Origin: Dicaeum eximium
Lineage: Eukaryota; Chordata; Aves; Passeriformes; Dicaeidae
DNA length: 64,000 bases
Assembly: GCA_013396995.1 (NCBI GenBank)
Contig: VWZP01009941.1
Span: 2,582,748-2,646,747 of the forward strand
Reading direction: 5' to 3'
This document shows positions 1 to 12,212 of this stretch, one piece after another (position 1 is the stretch's first letter; each line of letters opens with the position of its first letter). The position numbers and the translations under genes were made by a program. Below the pieces are notes generated by a model. The model made no database searches, was not told the origin of the DNA, and saw nothing but the letters and a program-made list of their open reading frames with translations.

Positions 1-36
1 AAGGTTGGACTAGATAACTTCTGGAAGTTCCTAGCA
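1..36 (+). mobile_element. CR1 LINE 3' tail fragment
   Basis: Begins AAGGTTGGACTAGATAACTT, which matches the last part of avian CR1 elements (GGTTGGACTAGATGACCT type). The element continues off the left edge and decays by about base 36. Confidence 0.5.
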
Positions 37-3000
37 CTGTAAATTACATGAGGACATGAAACTTGGTGGAGCTGAATGTTCTTAAAAATAGCTGTAACTT
101 TTTTTGGAGGGAGGCAGGGTGGGTGGGGTGGGTTGGCATGTATTTTTTATTTTGCATTTGACTAACCAGTTGTATATCAACAGCACATATGCACACACAA
201 GATATTGTTAAAACACTAAAAGGAAAGTTGTGGAGACTGGCCAAATAAAAAGCCAAATTAAACAAAAGAACTTGTGATAATTTCATACAGGTCCCTTGTG
301 TAGAGTGATTAAGTTTTAGAGGCCAAAAGGCATTCACTTATTATTGACTATGTCTTGTTCAGCATAGTCACTTTACTTTCCACCTTAACAATTTTTTTTT
401 TCCTTGAGGAGTAAGCTTCTAAGCTTCACCCACCTTGAAGCCAAGAATATTTGGAAGGGTGGGGTGGTTTTTTCATTTTACACATTGCACATTTTGTGGC
501 AATGTTTTTCTTGGGCTCAGTACATTTTTGACTGTAGCACAGTCATTACTTCATTTTTCTAAACATATGTATTTAAAGCCCACAAGGGTCTGTGAAATCT
601 GATACTAAAATAAGACATCGTATATATAAGAACCATGGTTTCTTTAAGAAAGCCATTTTTTAACCTCTATTCCAGAATTCTTTTAATGTGGTAGGAATTC
701 ATTTTTTTCCTTTATTTATAGTTTTGTCCTTCATGGTGATTATTGATATTGGAGTAGAAAATGAAAAATGTACTATTGCATTTTAATGAAATCAGTTAAA
801 ACTATTAAAAGAAAATATTTTATTAAAAGAGAAAAGGACAAAAAAGTACATTTTGAATAGGAAGTAGCTGTCAGAGAGAACTGTGTTATTTAACCAGTAT
901 AAGAATTTGTTACACAAAAAAAATCAAATAGTTTCTTTTAAGTGGTGTTGAATGAGGAGGGTGTTTTCAGTCCAGGGGACACCCGAGCTGTCATGGCTCT
1001 CTCTGACGCATGCTGATTTCTTGTTCTTTTGGGATGATTTTCTTTCTGAAACATTCTTCTTTCAGGATGATTTCAAGAGGTACTCTTTAATATTTGCCCG
1101 TGTCTTTCAACAACACGTTCAAAGTGCCCTTTTTTGTTAGCATTGCTTTTTCTCTTGCATTATTTGTACTACATTTAATGAAATGATAAGGATTCAAAGT
1201 TCAGAGATTCATTTACATATATCTTTCTTTGAGATTTTTCTTCACAACGAAGAAAAACCTGGGGTTTTCCCAGGTGTTAGGGAGCACAGAGAAGCGTAAA
1301 CATTTCTCTATAAAACTTGTATTCTCATTTCCTTTCTGGTTGAGAAATGCTTGTTGCCATATGTGAATATCATTTAAAGAGGTGTCATGGTGTTTCAAAC
1401 ATACTTTACAGAGCATTCAAAGTATTCAAGGAGACCTTCTCAGAGGCATGGCTGGCAAAGGGTAATCAAAACTAAAGGAAAACTAATGGCTAGGGGTATT
1501 TGAATTTCAGGAAAATTTTTAATATCTTTCAGTCTGTGGTATATAATGTGGCATTGGTATGATGGATTTGTGTGCTTTTAATTTTCTCTTCTCAAATTTA
1601 CCTGCTAAACTGGCAGCATCTTGTTTTCAGATACAGTACAAATATTTTCGGGGAAAAATCCATAACAGTAGCTCTATAAAATTCTGTTCAGGACCCCTTA
1701 AATTTTATACAGGTTCTGGAACTTTTATAGATAAAAGGTTTTCTTATGACAGAAAATGGTTTTAAAAAAAAAAGGGAAAAAGCCTGGCTGGCTTAAGGAG
1801 TACTGAGATTTGCAGCAAACTTTTAGTTCACAAGGCTTTTCATTTTATTGTTTTAGAAGAGTCGTAATAAAGCTCCACTTTCAGCATGGATGAACTCCAT
1901 TTACTGTTTTTTTCTGAAACATTACTGTGGCAATTGTCACCAGGTTTGACACCATCAGAAGTTTCTCAGGCTGCCAGCACCATGAGATAAAACAGATTTT
2001 GCTCTAGATAGCAAAAAGATTAATTACCAGTGTTATACAGTATAGAACTTTATCTACCTTGGCCTCAGACCACAGGGCACTCAAAAGGTAAGAGTGGAAA
2101 TGCCAAACCTGATTGAAATTTCTATGAAAGGCCATTGCACAGAGCAGAGGGTAGGATCAGATGTATTTTCAGTGATCTTTACCCCGAGGAAAAAAAGAAA
2201 CATCAGATACACGATAGTGCTGCATTACAGCTAAAAGGTGAAAAAATGCCTAAGCCTATGCCATCATTTGCAAAAGTGAGCCAAACTACTGAGAGGGAAT
2301 CATAATTAAAATTTATGTGTAGCCATGCACGAGAGCTTTGCTTTCCAAGAAACATCTTTGACTGTGTGGTCAGTTAGTCACTTGTAACCGACTGTCCGTG
2401 AATGCAGACAGTCTGGCAAACTCTTAAAGAAAAAAACCACATTTTCTTGCCAGCATCCCCTGTCTTTCTGTCCTGTTTGCCTTCAGCTAGCAGTTTCATT
2501 CACCTGTGCACCTTAGTTTTGACACGATGATGTATGTCTATAGGTTTATTGCATTTGTGCTTTATTGTACGTGTTAATGCCCTGTAATCACTGCACACAG
2601 TCACTCTATCTAGACTTACAAAAGGTCCAAAATTCAAGTTTGGGTTAATTCAAAATGTAAAACTAGAGTTAGGTGAGATTGTAAATGAGATTTCCTGCTG
2701 AGAAGCAAAAAGAATACCTTTTTATAATACCTAGCTTGAATTTAGGATCCAGGTTGAGTTTTTATACATTATTGCTCCAGATAATTTAGTATTTGAAGGA
2801 TATTGATAAGGTTCAGTTTCTTGGTGATGTATCACTTTAGTCAATTGTGATTCCAGCTGCTTGTAACTCAAAGATGCAAAGGGCTTCAAGTTCAAGTTCC
2901 TTGCGAGGTTTTCTGGTTTAGATATTTGGGGTTCAGAACTTTGGTTAACTTCAGTGAAAACTGATAGGTAAGGTCTGCTAGTTTGTGAGACAGACATTGA

Positions 3001-4439
3001 GTATCTATGACAGATGTGTTACATCTGTACTGATCCTTGTTTTTTCCATCATACTACCAATAATCGTGCCTCTATCTCCATCTGATTTAGAAAAACAAGA
3101 AATCTCTATGACAGTTGAGGATGAAGCCATGTCAGTAGTAAAAATAATAGGTCTTTTTCTCCAGCATCTTATGGTAGTTATTTGCAGTCTGTGAGACTAC
3201 AGACAAGTGAGCTATGCTACTTTGTCTTGTTGCCTGATAGCCTGGCTTGTTTGCTCTGCCCAAGAATAGTAGCCCTGTTGGTGCTATTCGAAGGCTGAAA
3301 GTTTGGTGCCATCTGTGAAGCATAAGTAGGACCAGAGATGTAAAAATTTTCTTCAGAGTGCTGCCCAAATGAGAACAAAATTAATTCTGATTAATGTGGA
3401 TAAAAATGATTGAAAATAAACTTTAAACAACTTATTTATTTAAAGAATTGTCTTTTAATCCTTTAAAATACACTTAAATATTCAAGTGGGAGAGCTTAGG
3501 AGTAAACCTGAAGTATGATTTATTCAGACTGTATAAATAGTATTCAACCTGTATGTACTTCAATTCCTATAAAACTTAGGCAAATAACATAAGGCTTAAG
3601 ACTTTATTTATTATGCCTTTATTATTTAAATGGTTAAGACTTCAGAGCATAAATAGTTTTGACAGTCATGTCGACTGTTCATATTGAGTATTCTCTGTAG
3701 TTCTCATTAGTAGTCTCTTTAAAATTAAAAAGCCAATTGGAAGCTCAAAAAGAAAAATGCTTTTTTTATTGCTCCAGTTTATGAATAAGAACTTTATGTG
3801 AGAGGCTGAGATCTTCCAGGTCTACAGTTTCACTAGACTGTATATATAAAAATAGTAGATGGTTCCCTAGCTACCTACAACCCACATATTAAGAGATGGT
3901 TTTATTGTTTAATAAATCATGTTGGATATGTGATATTTTGGAAAGTCTCTCCTTTTTTCCTTTTATATTCTGCACATCTAGTGTATTTTCATTCAGCATT
4001 TAAAAGTCAATCTCTTAATCAAATCAAGATTCCTTCCAGAAATTATTTGACAGATATGAGTATACTTGTGAAGATTTAGTAAATATGGTGTCATTGCTAT
4101 TTTAACATTGAAAAGTATGACATGGATTAATTTCTGTACAAAAGGTTAAATAATTGATGAATGCATTTATAGTCTCTGAATAAATAAAAAGTGAGATTAC
4201 ATTAAAGCTCTATTTATTGGCTGATTGGGGTATTTTAATCGTTTCAAGCAATGAACAAATTAACCTTGCAGTAGGAAAATAAATGGAAAAATCAAAAGCA
4301 AGATTTTAATTGATTGTTTAAATCAAGTTTTCTGTTTGATAATTTAAATTGGTTTAGTTTGGAATATCATGTTTAGTCTTATGAGTTTGCTGCTAAAATA
4401 AGGATGGCTGGGTGCAATTATACCTGGAATACATGGTCT

Positions 4440-5274
4440 CTATATAACAGTGGCTGAGAAAGCAAATACACAGCTTGCAGTCTTCCTGTGTGTTTTGGGT
4501 TTTCATGGCCAGGTTTTGATAGTGGGGGGCTACAGAGGTGGCTTCTGTGAGAAGCTTCCCTCATGTCCAATGGAGTCAGTGCCAGCTGGCTCCAGAACCG
4601 ACCCGCTGCTGCCCAAGGCCAAGCCCATCAGCCATGGTGGCTGTGCCTCTGGGGTAACAGAGCTAAGGAGGGGGGAAAGACCCCTGCAAAACAGCAACTT
4701 TTTTGCACTCCTCCTGCAGGGAGGAGTGAGAATGTGTGAACCATGCAACTGTGCAGACACCAGGGTCAGAGAAGAAGGAGGGAGAGAAGGTGCTCCAGAT
4801 GCTGGAAGAGATTGCCCTGCAGCCTGTGGTGAAGACCATGGTCCTGAAGGACTGCACCCTGTGAAAGGGACCCACCCCAGGGCAGGAGGAGAGTGTGAGG
4901 GGTCCCCACCCTAAAGGGATGAGCAGCAGAGACAATGTGTCATGAACTGACCACAACTCCCATTGCCTGTTCCTGTACGCTGCTGGGGAGGAGGTAGAGA
5001 AAACCATGAATGAAATTAAGCCCAGGAAGGAGGGGAGGAAGGTGTTTTAAGGTTTGGTTTCATTTCTCATTTTCCTACTATGATTTGATTGGTAATAAAC
5101 TCGATGCTTATTTCCTCAAGTCGAGTCTGTTTTGCCCATGGTGATTATTGTTGAGTGCTCTTTCCCTGTCCTTACCTCATGAGCCTTTCCTTATATTTTC
5201 TCTCCACATCCCAGCTGAGAAGGGGAGTGATAAAGCAGCTTTGGTGGGCAAGTGATGTCCAGCCAGGGACAACT
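4440..5274 (+). mobile_element. ERV LTR (ERVL-like, songbird type), apparently solo
   Basis: GC-richer than its surroundings. The block from CCAAGGCCAAGCCCATCAGC through the AATAAA at 5094-5099 to TTTGGTGGGCAAGTG and CCAGCCAGGGACAAC closely follows an LTR family I recognise from songbird genomic sequence, including the U5 GTCGAGTCTGTTTTGCCCAT. Orientation is plus, from the polyadenylation signal. The 3' end is near 5274; the 5' end is approximate. No internal retroviral gag, pol or env sequence follows, so it looks like a solo LTR. A 154-codon open frame at 4450-4914 lies within it and is not treated as a gene. Exact family name not assigned. Confidence 0.82.
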
Positions 5275-8200
5275 GGTTGGTTTGTTTAGACTAACTTGAT
5301 GTGTTTATTGCTGAGAAAGTTGTAGTTGGTTGGCAGGAAATCTTGCACTCACCAACAGCTTTGTTTTCCACTATTTACCTGGGCTCTCTGCTTCCCTCTG
5401 TGCCAAGGGAAGAATCCTGTGCCATTTGAATATATTAAAATATCTGGGTCTTTTATTCAGTCTTCAATTCATTGGAGCTCTCCTGGTTGTTCCTCCTGAG
5501 CCCAAGCTGGTAGAACATGCCTTGGCCAGCTCCCTAAAGCCTGGCTGTGGGAGGAGAGCAGCTCTAGACTGCTCAGCAGCATTGGCCTGTCATCTTCATA
5601 AACAGCACAGCTGTCTTCTCATCTTGGTATAGCTGCTTAGGTTCCTGCTCGTTTTCTGTGTCACCCTGAGCTAGGTCACAGCCACAGTCTTGTGAGGCAG
5701 GCTGGGACATTTTGCTCACACTTGACAGCAGGGCTATGGGAACATGGCTCCTTGAAGATTGTGGGAGAGCTTTTTAAGAGGGAGCCAAAGGGCTTCATCA
5801 TACCAGGCATGCAGTGCTGTGTGGTACACTTCAGCGAACAATGCAGGTCTAGACATTGAGTCAATTTTCCAGCATTTCTAGCTGCTGTATATGTTGGAAC
5901 AAGTATACTTAGGGCACATGATTAACCTCAACCTTAACCAAAATTTTGATTTATTGAAGAGATAAAGAATCGCGGGTTACAGTGCTGGATGGATGCTCAA
6001 GAGATCATTGAATACAAACACTGGGACAGGTTCCAGCTGGGACTGGTGTGTGTATGATCTTCTGATGAAGGTCATTTTACAAACTCTTCTGCTCTGTTCT
6101 GATGTTGATTAAAACATCAGCTACATTGACACTTTTAGGCTATCCATGAACTTTCTTTTTCTTCCCCCAGTGCCCATGAAGAACATTCATCTCCATTGAC
6201 TTCAACAGCTTTTTTACATATTTCTGGAAAATTACAATTATGCCTTCTTTTACTTTTGCATTTACTGTACCACACAAGTGGGTTTTCTGCAGCCTTCCCT
6301 GATGTTTTATTTTCTTTATCTTTGTCACTCTAAAATTGGTGTAACTTACATGCATTATGAACATATTGTATTCTGTGTGACTTCAAATCATGCCTAGAAA
6401 TTAGTTCTTAAGCCTTTTGGTTTTACTTTGTTTCTAGCCGTCAATAAAAATTATTGCTCCCTTGTGACTATTTATGGATGTGTATAAAAAGAGCAGATGA
6501 TTCAAACAAATAAATACTGAACAAATTTACGACACCTAGGTGCTCCTCTTACAGCAGTCATCATTAGATTTGGGGACATGTCAGGAAGAGGAGGGGGTCA
6601 CACCACGTACAGTGGGGCTGGTGGCTGAAATGCTGCCTGCTGCAGGACCCAAGGTGCCTTGTCTGCAAAGTGTCAGGGAACTTTCACTGTCTGCCACACT
6701 ATATTGCCTGGACGAGGCAGCTTTAGTCAATTTATTTTCCATGTTTAAGACATCTTTTTTTTTATGCCAAGATCATAATTTGTGTCTCTTGGCAAGCAGT
6801 CTAGCAAAGGCCATTAGAATTATATGTACAACCACAGAAGTTTTCAGGGTTTTTTCTGACAGAACCATGTGTTTGAGAAGTTTCCAATATAAAAATAAGT
6901 AACGTTTTTACTGGTGTTTTTACGAATTTTTAATAGGGTTTTGGGGAGGGTGGCAGAGGAGGAAGGAAGGGAAATCTGTACTTCCCCTACATGTTTTAGC
7001 AGAGATTAGTGTGTTCAAAGTCTGGGATTTCGATTTAGGTTACACTGGCTGTGTGACCAGTAGAGGGAGCCCAGAATCACAAAATGTTGGAGATATTTTT
7101 GACTGGGGGAGTTGGGGGTGCAAAGTTTGATTTGATAATATACAGGAATTTTGAAGGGATGCACTTAGTGCTACCAGCATATAGTGATTTTGGGAAGGAG
7201 AATTTATGAAACATTGAAATGCCTGATGTCTTCTAAATGATCAAGTTGTATTAGCAACCTTTTTATTGGAAGGTTAATGAGTATTTTGTTTTCTTTTCTT
7301 TCCTATGTTGCTGGTTGTTGTAACATCATAACATCACTTTTACAGAAAGTAAGTAACTTTTCATCTTTTAAACCTTTTTGAAAGTGTGTGTGGGGTAATA
7401 CTGCTTGTATATTTGTATAGATGTATATGTATGTAAAGTAAACATACAAACAGAAAAATACCAATCTTAAAGACTGCTACAGACTGTAACTTCTATATAT
7501 GAATGACTTCTAGAATACCACAGTGGTTTAGAGCAGTCTCACCCAAATGATGATAAATAATATGAAAGTTCTGCATCTGAAGACTGTGAATGGTAAACAT
7601 ATTTCTTGTGTGCAGACTATGGCAATAAAACTTGCAGCATATCGATTTAAAATATATTATGGCTCTAAAAATTCACAGATATCAAGTTACAAAGTACAAT
7701 ATTATTGTATCCAATCTCATTTAACTGAATCAAAGTTGAACTGATTTGGAGTGTTTCAAGAACTTAGGTCAAGCTGTGCCATTTTTGATATACAGAGATA
7801 CTCAGCCTTATATTGGCAGGCCTTGACTGCTGTATTAATACATGCCAGGAGCTCTGAGCAGAAGGAGCATGTCCTCAGGCTGTAGGAGAATTTAGAAAGC
7901 GTGCAGTAAGTCGTACAGATCCCTCAGAAAGTGTTTTATGATTCAGACATCAGTCTGCATCATGGGATCTTTGATTGCTGGCGTTTTGAACCAGAGTCCC
8001 ATGAGCTGTGATAGCACATGTTGCAAGCATTTCCAGCGCCAGTTGTGTGTAACATCTGGGATTTTTAATTTGGTGTTTTAAGGATGCCAGTGCTGACACA
8101 AGAATAGGCGAGTCATTGGTTGACACGAGTCAAAGCAGCACGGACAAAGGACACCATGGAACTTCAGTTTGATCTGTTAGCTCAAAATAAATCTCACCCC

Positions 8201-10506
8201 TCAGTGTTCCCAGATTATTTTAATTTCCAGCTCAAGTGTGCTCTGTGTGGTTTGTTTTGTGCTCCTTATGGACATACCCAAGTCCAGTTTTCGAGAAGGG
8301 TGGATATGGCCCTTTGGTTGCATGCTGTTAGGGTTGCAAGTACCTGAAAGAAACAAGCCTAGCAGTAGTTAAAGTGCTTCTTGGCTCAGTAGCCGATATG
8401 GGTTTCTTTCTAAGTCAAGAGTAGTTTCTGTTGTCCACTTGCCAGTTGTCTAGACTTTGAAGATTAAGATATCTGCTGTGAGCACAGTAGTGATCATGAG
8501 ACGTTGCCAAATCCTCTATTTTGGGTTCATTCATCCTATATCGTTTCAATTGGTTAATGATATCTAAAAATAAATGTGGAGTCCAGAGTATCTCCATCAG
8601 AATAGGAGGAGAATACAGATCGTGCATACATGCACACACAGTTTTGTTTCTTGTTTTTATTCTGCTGCAGAGTCAGCAAGTTCTTTCTGTCTTGCAGAGA
8701 AAGCCTTAATCGGTGATAATGTTTCACTAAAAAGATCCAAGTCTGAGCGAGTTGAAATTGCTTCATGTTATATATGTTAGCATATGGAAGAAATTACACA
8801 ACCATAAGTGCTGTATTGAATGCTTTGTCTCTTTGCTTGTCAAGCATTAATACAGTAAGGAAAATGTGTAAAGAGAAATGTTCTACATATTACAAAAGTG
8901 TTTAAGTAATTGTTAAACTCAATGAACTCTCTTAATGTCTTCTGTCCCACTGCTAGCAGTATTATTTTATTTCCAACATATTTTGGTTTGTATTTTCTTA
9001 AAGTATTATATCAAAACCAAATGTGCAGCTAGTTTTATTTGCAGAGAAGTAAAAGAAACAACAAAAACTTGTCAGAATTTTCATATTGCGTGACCATGTT
9101 TAGAATACCCATAAAATAAATACCTATTGCATATCTGAGGTGTTTATCAACAAGCAGCATTTTTACCTGCAGTTTTTTATTTTAGATGTAGTAATATGAT
9201 ACATTAGGTGACCTGTAGTAAATAAATTATAATAGACAGGACTTCCTGGCCTGAGGGCACTTTATAGTTTAATTTTTACCGGAAGAGCAGTTACCACACT
9301 ATTGATCTTGCCATTAAAATAATGATATATGTACAGTAAGGATGAATTTTGTTGTAACAGAGCCATGGAAATCAACAGAAAGCATAACCATATGAAATAC
9401 AACAATTTCAATCTGTTTCACGTAATAAAAAAAAAAATCAGATGTGCAATTTTCAACCAAGATTGGATGTTGTCTTATAATACCACAGCATAAAGAAGAG
9501 TAGTTTCTGATGAACTTTGAAGCCCTGTTCCTGGTCTATAGTTGAGTATATAATTAATCCTGAAATACTTCACAACACACTTAATTTAATGCGCAGGCAT
9601 TGTTCCACTTAACCAAGTGGAATATATTTACGTGGCTGAAGATAAGCGTGCGTGCAGACTGCGGACCCCAGGGAAGAAGCACAGTTTCACATTCAGTCCC
9701 TGAGTACACCGTGTACAGTAGCCAGCAAATGGGGATAAAGATGTGATAGTACATCTATAGGTCTTGTACTTCAATTTTTAAAATAAAATAAAATAATTTA
9801 TGGCTGCCTTCTTCCCCACCATTTTTTAGATCAGCTTTTCAGAATAGTGTACATCTAGCTAGGGTAGAAATATTTGCTTTCTTTTCCTGATGTAGACATG
9901 TATATACTACAAAGATATCCCTATCCAAATACTCTTCTTTTTTTTCTTAATGTGTTGTGTTTCTTTTTAAATAATCCTTTAACATGCATCCCACAGTTGT
10001 ATTAAAATTATTACCTTGAGGAGGTCAGTCTCATAATCTCTAAAACAATTCTAATTAGAAAAGATAGTGCTTCATAAAAGGCACAAATGTGCTTATTTTT
10101 GTGTATAATAATGCATGCTGACCATGTTGAGCCAGAAGAAGGCTTTACTATATATCACTTTTAATTTTAAATGTGTTCTTTCTGGGCTCTTTATTATTCT
10201 TTTGTTGCCTTTCATCCTATGGGATGCAGCTGCCCTTGAACTTGGTACTGTTTTGATCATTCATGTGCAGCAGCCACATTGTCTGTAACATTTTAAAAAT
10301 GAGGCTTCATGGTGTTATTTATGAAGTAATTTCACATAAATATTTGGACTTTGGTTCTTTCAGAATGTGGAGCTGGTTGCTGTATGAAGAAAAGCGTAAT
10401 TATAATTCACAGACTTTTTGCCTCAAGCCTAGGGGACAGATGCATATGATTAAGTTTGAAACTGGCCTGTTATTGTAATGTAGATGTTTTCAGGGTTGAG
10501 AGAATT

Positions 10507-10547
10507 AAAAAAAAAAAGGGGGGGGGGGGGGAGAAAAAAAAAAAAAA
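10507..10547. repeat. Homopolymer block A11-G14-AG-A14
   Basis: Eleven A, fourteen G, then A, G and fourteen A, about 90 bases upstream of the 10639 acceptor. The G run could form a G-quadruplex-like structure on the plus strand and is a likely site of length polymorphism and sequencing error. Confidence 0.95.
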
Positions 10548-10638
10548 GCCAGGCAAGCATGAGTTTTTAAAAAAATAGACCGAGGGAATAGTTTTACAAG
10601 AGGCACTCAATCTTGGACTGCACAATTTTATTTTTCAG

Positions 10639-10747
10639 TGGAACCTCTCCATTAGCTTGCCTGAATGCAATGCTTCATACTAACACTCGTGTAGGTGATG
10701 GAACATTCTTCAAAATCCCTGGGAAATCAGGACTCTATGCTCTCAAA
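10639..10747 (+). CDS. ASXL3: ASXL3 internal exon (probably exon 3): end of the HARE-HTH / ASXN domain
   Basis: This exon encodes 36 whole codons, beginning GTSPLACLNAMLHTN and ending KSGLYALK, after one base that completes a split serine codon. It is the C-terminal half of the HARE-HTH (ASXN) winged-helix domain found at the N-terminus of ASXL proteins, a probable DNA-binding fold. The acceptor is a pyrimidine tract ending TTTTTCAG at 10638; the donor is AAA|GTAAGT at 10748. It enters with two bases of the Ser codon supplied upstream and leaves in phase 0, matching the 12101 exon. By analogy with the human protein it covers residues ~48-83. The ATG at 10613 lies in the intron and is not the start. 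ASXL1 and ASXL2 share this domain, but the residues here and in later exons fit ASXL3. The initiating exon(s) are outside the window. Confidence 0.95.
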
Positions 10748-12100
10748 GTAAGTTTAAATTTTGTATATGGATTGTACGTACAGCTATTAATCCATTTCAT
10801 GAATGTCTCAATAGATATAAAGGTAAACAGATTAGATTCTTTGGCAAGGAAATTATCTGATAGTCCTTCTAACTGCTTTCAGATGTCTTTTAAAAGGATT
10901 TATAATGAAAGTAAACATTGAATATTTTATCCTAGAAAGCATATACGTGTTCTTGAATTTGGCACATGGTATAAAAAACACGTAGCTTAGTTAAAATGCT
11001 GCTTTTTTGGAGTTGCTCACAGTAAGGCCTTTGTTTTATGAGTAGTGAGCTCAAGAGGATCACTGACTTTCTAATTAATTGTATTGATGTTTGATTTTTG
11101 AATAGTGAAAAATTATTTGCAAGTCTAATATAAATGAGCTTTTAATTCAAAGGTTGCACCATTGCTTTTGAGAAGGAATATAATTATAGTGATAGAATTT
11201 TGCCTTTATTCTATTTATATTCCTTTTTTTTTGTTTGTTTTGATATGAACATGATGTTTACTGTAGGTGGAAATTTTTTCTTGTTGTACATGATCAAACT
11301 TAGATCATGTTTCACAATAGATGTGGAATAATGTGAGGCAGAGATGAGAAAAAAGAAAGTGAGATTATCTGCTTGGCAGTGTAAATGTAGTCAACTAAAA
11401 TTTTGGGCTGGGGGAAGGATCTTTTCTAATTTATTACAGATGTATTTGATGTAAGGGTATAAAAATATAAAAGTATATAGGTTTGTCTGCTCCTGCTAAC
11501 TAAAAATCCTGAAATACTTGAATACTTGAAATTGAATGAATAGTTTTCAGAAGCTATCTTTCCTAATTTACTAGAACAAATGCTGTTGTTTTTCTTTAAA
11601 TCGGGAGATATTCTTGGCACAATTCCAGGAATTCACAATCACTCCCATGCTTGTGAGCTCCAGGTTGCTTCAGCTATTTGAATTCAGGAAACAGGCAAAG
11701 GCAGAAAAGAAACATTAAAGGATTTGTGTTTTGCTGCAGTGTTGTAGACACTCAACTGGAAAACTACGATTTTTAACAGCCACACAAGTCTGTTTCTGTT
11801 AAAAAAAAAAAAAGAAGAAAAAGTGGAAGATCTTGCATTTTATGTGACTTTTTCGGTTTTAAAAAGAGCATGTTATGACCTCACAAAACAGCTTTTTTGC
11901 TTTTAGTTTGCAAGTTTTTTATGAAAGTCTGGTTTTTATGGCTCTCTCTAGAGTAACTCACAAGCATATTTTATTTTATTCTTGGTTTTTTTGAAATGTA
12001 AGCATGAGAGTACACTGCAGTAATCTATTTTCGGAGATGCAGCAGGATCATGATTGATTTTTTTTCCTTGTTAATTTTATTTTTATTTTTTTAACTGTAG
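10748..12100 (+). other. ASXL3: ASXL3 intron (1.35 kb)
   Basis: AT-rich intron between the HARE exon and the acidic linker exon. I see poly-A near 11801-11813 and a strong T-rich tract before the 12101 acceptor, but no repeat family or gene. Confidence 0.9.
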
Positions 12101-12212
12101 AAAGAAGAATCAACATGCCCTACTGATGGAACATTGGATTTAGGATGTGAATCTGAGTTAGATGGCACTGAAATGGCTGAGACAAACAATAATAATGGAG
12201 AAGAAAATGGTG
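12101..12212 (+). CDS. ASXL3: ASXL3 internal exon (probably exon 4): acidic linker after the HARE domain
   Basis: Thirty-seven codons, starting KEESTCPTDGTLDLGCESEL and ending NNNNGEENG, then one base of the next codon. The acceptor is TTTAACTGTAG at 12100, behind a long T-rich tract; the donor is G|GTAGGT at 12213. It enters in phase 0 and leaves in phase 1, so the final G joins TT of the 21581 exon to make valine. The peptide is strongly acidic (many Glu/Asp), with a run of four Asn (AAC then three AAT codons) that could be a site of length variation between species. It has no recognised fold and is likely a flexible linker between the HARE-HTH and DEUBAD domains. I identify it as ASXL3 because ALK|KEE..CP.DGTLDL follows the HARE domain as in the human protein, from memory. 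Confidence 0.93.

Larger units (their letters stand above)
1..10638 (+). other. ASXL3: ASXL3 intron (partial, probably intron 2)
   Basis: No supported gene apart from the host intron. It holds a CR1 tail at its very start and an ERV LTR near 4.44-5.27 kb. An A/G homopolymer block lies about 90 bases before the acceptor. The rest is AT-rich unique-looking sequence with short chance frames. The 3-bp microexon I recall for ASXL1 could not be recognised here. Confidence 0.85.

Noticed and set aside
4450..4914. 154-codon plus-strand open frame, Cys/Gly/Glu-rich
   Set aside because: It lies inside the ERV LTR; such frames are by-products of GC-rich LTR sequence and show no known domain.
10613..10921. 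102-codon frame beginning with ATG over the HARE exon
   Set aside because: The ATG is intronic and the frame runs past a strong GTAAGT donor; only 10639-10747 is coding.
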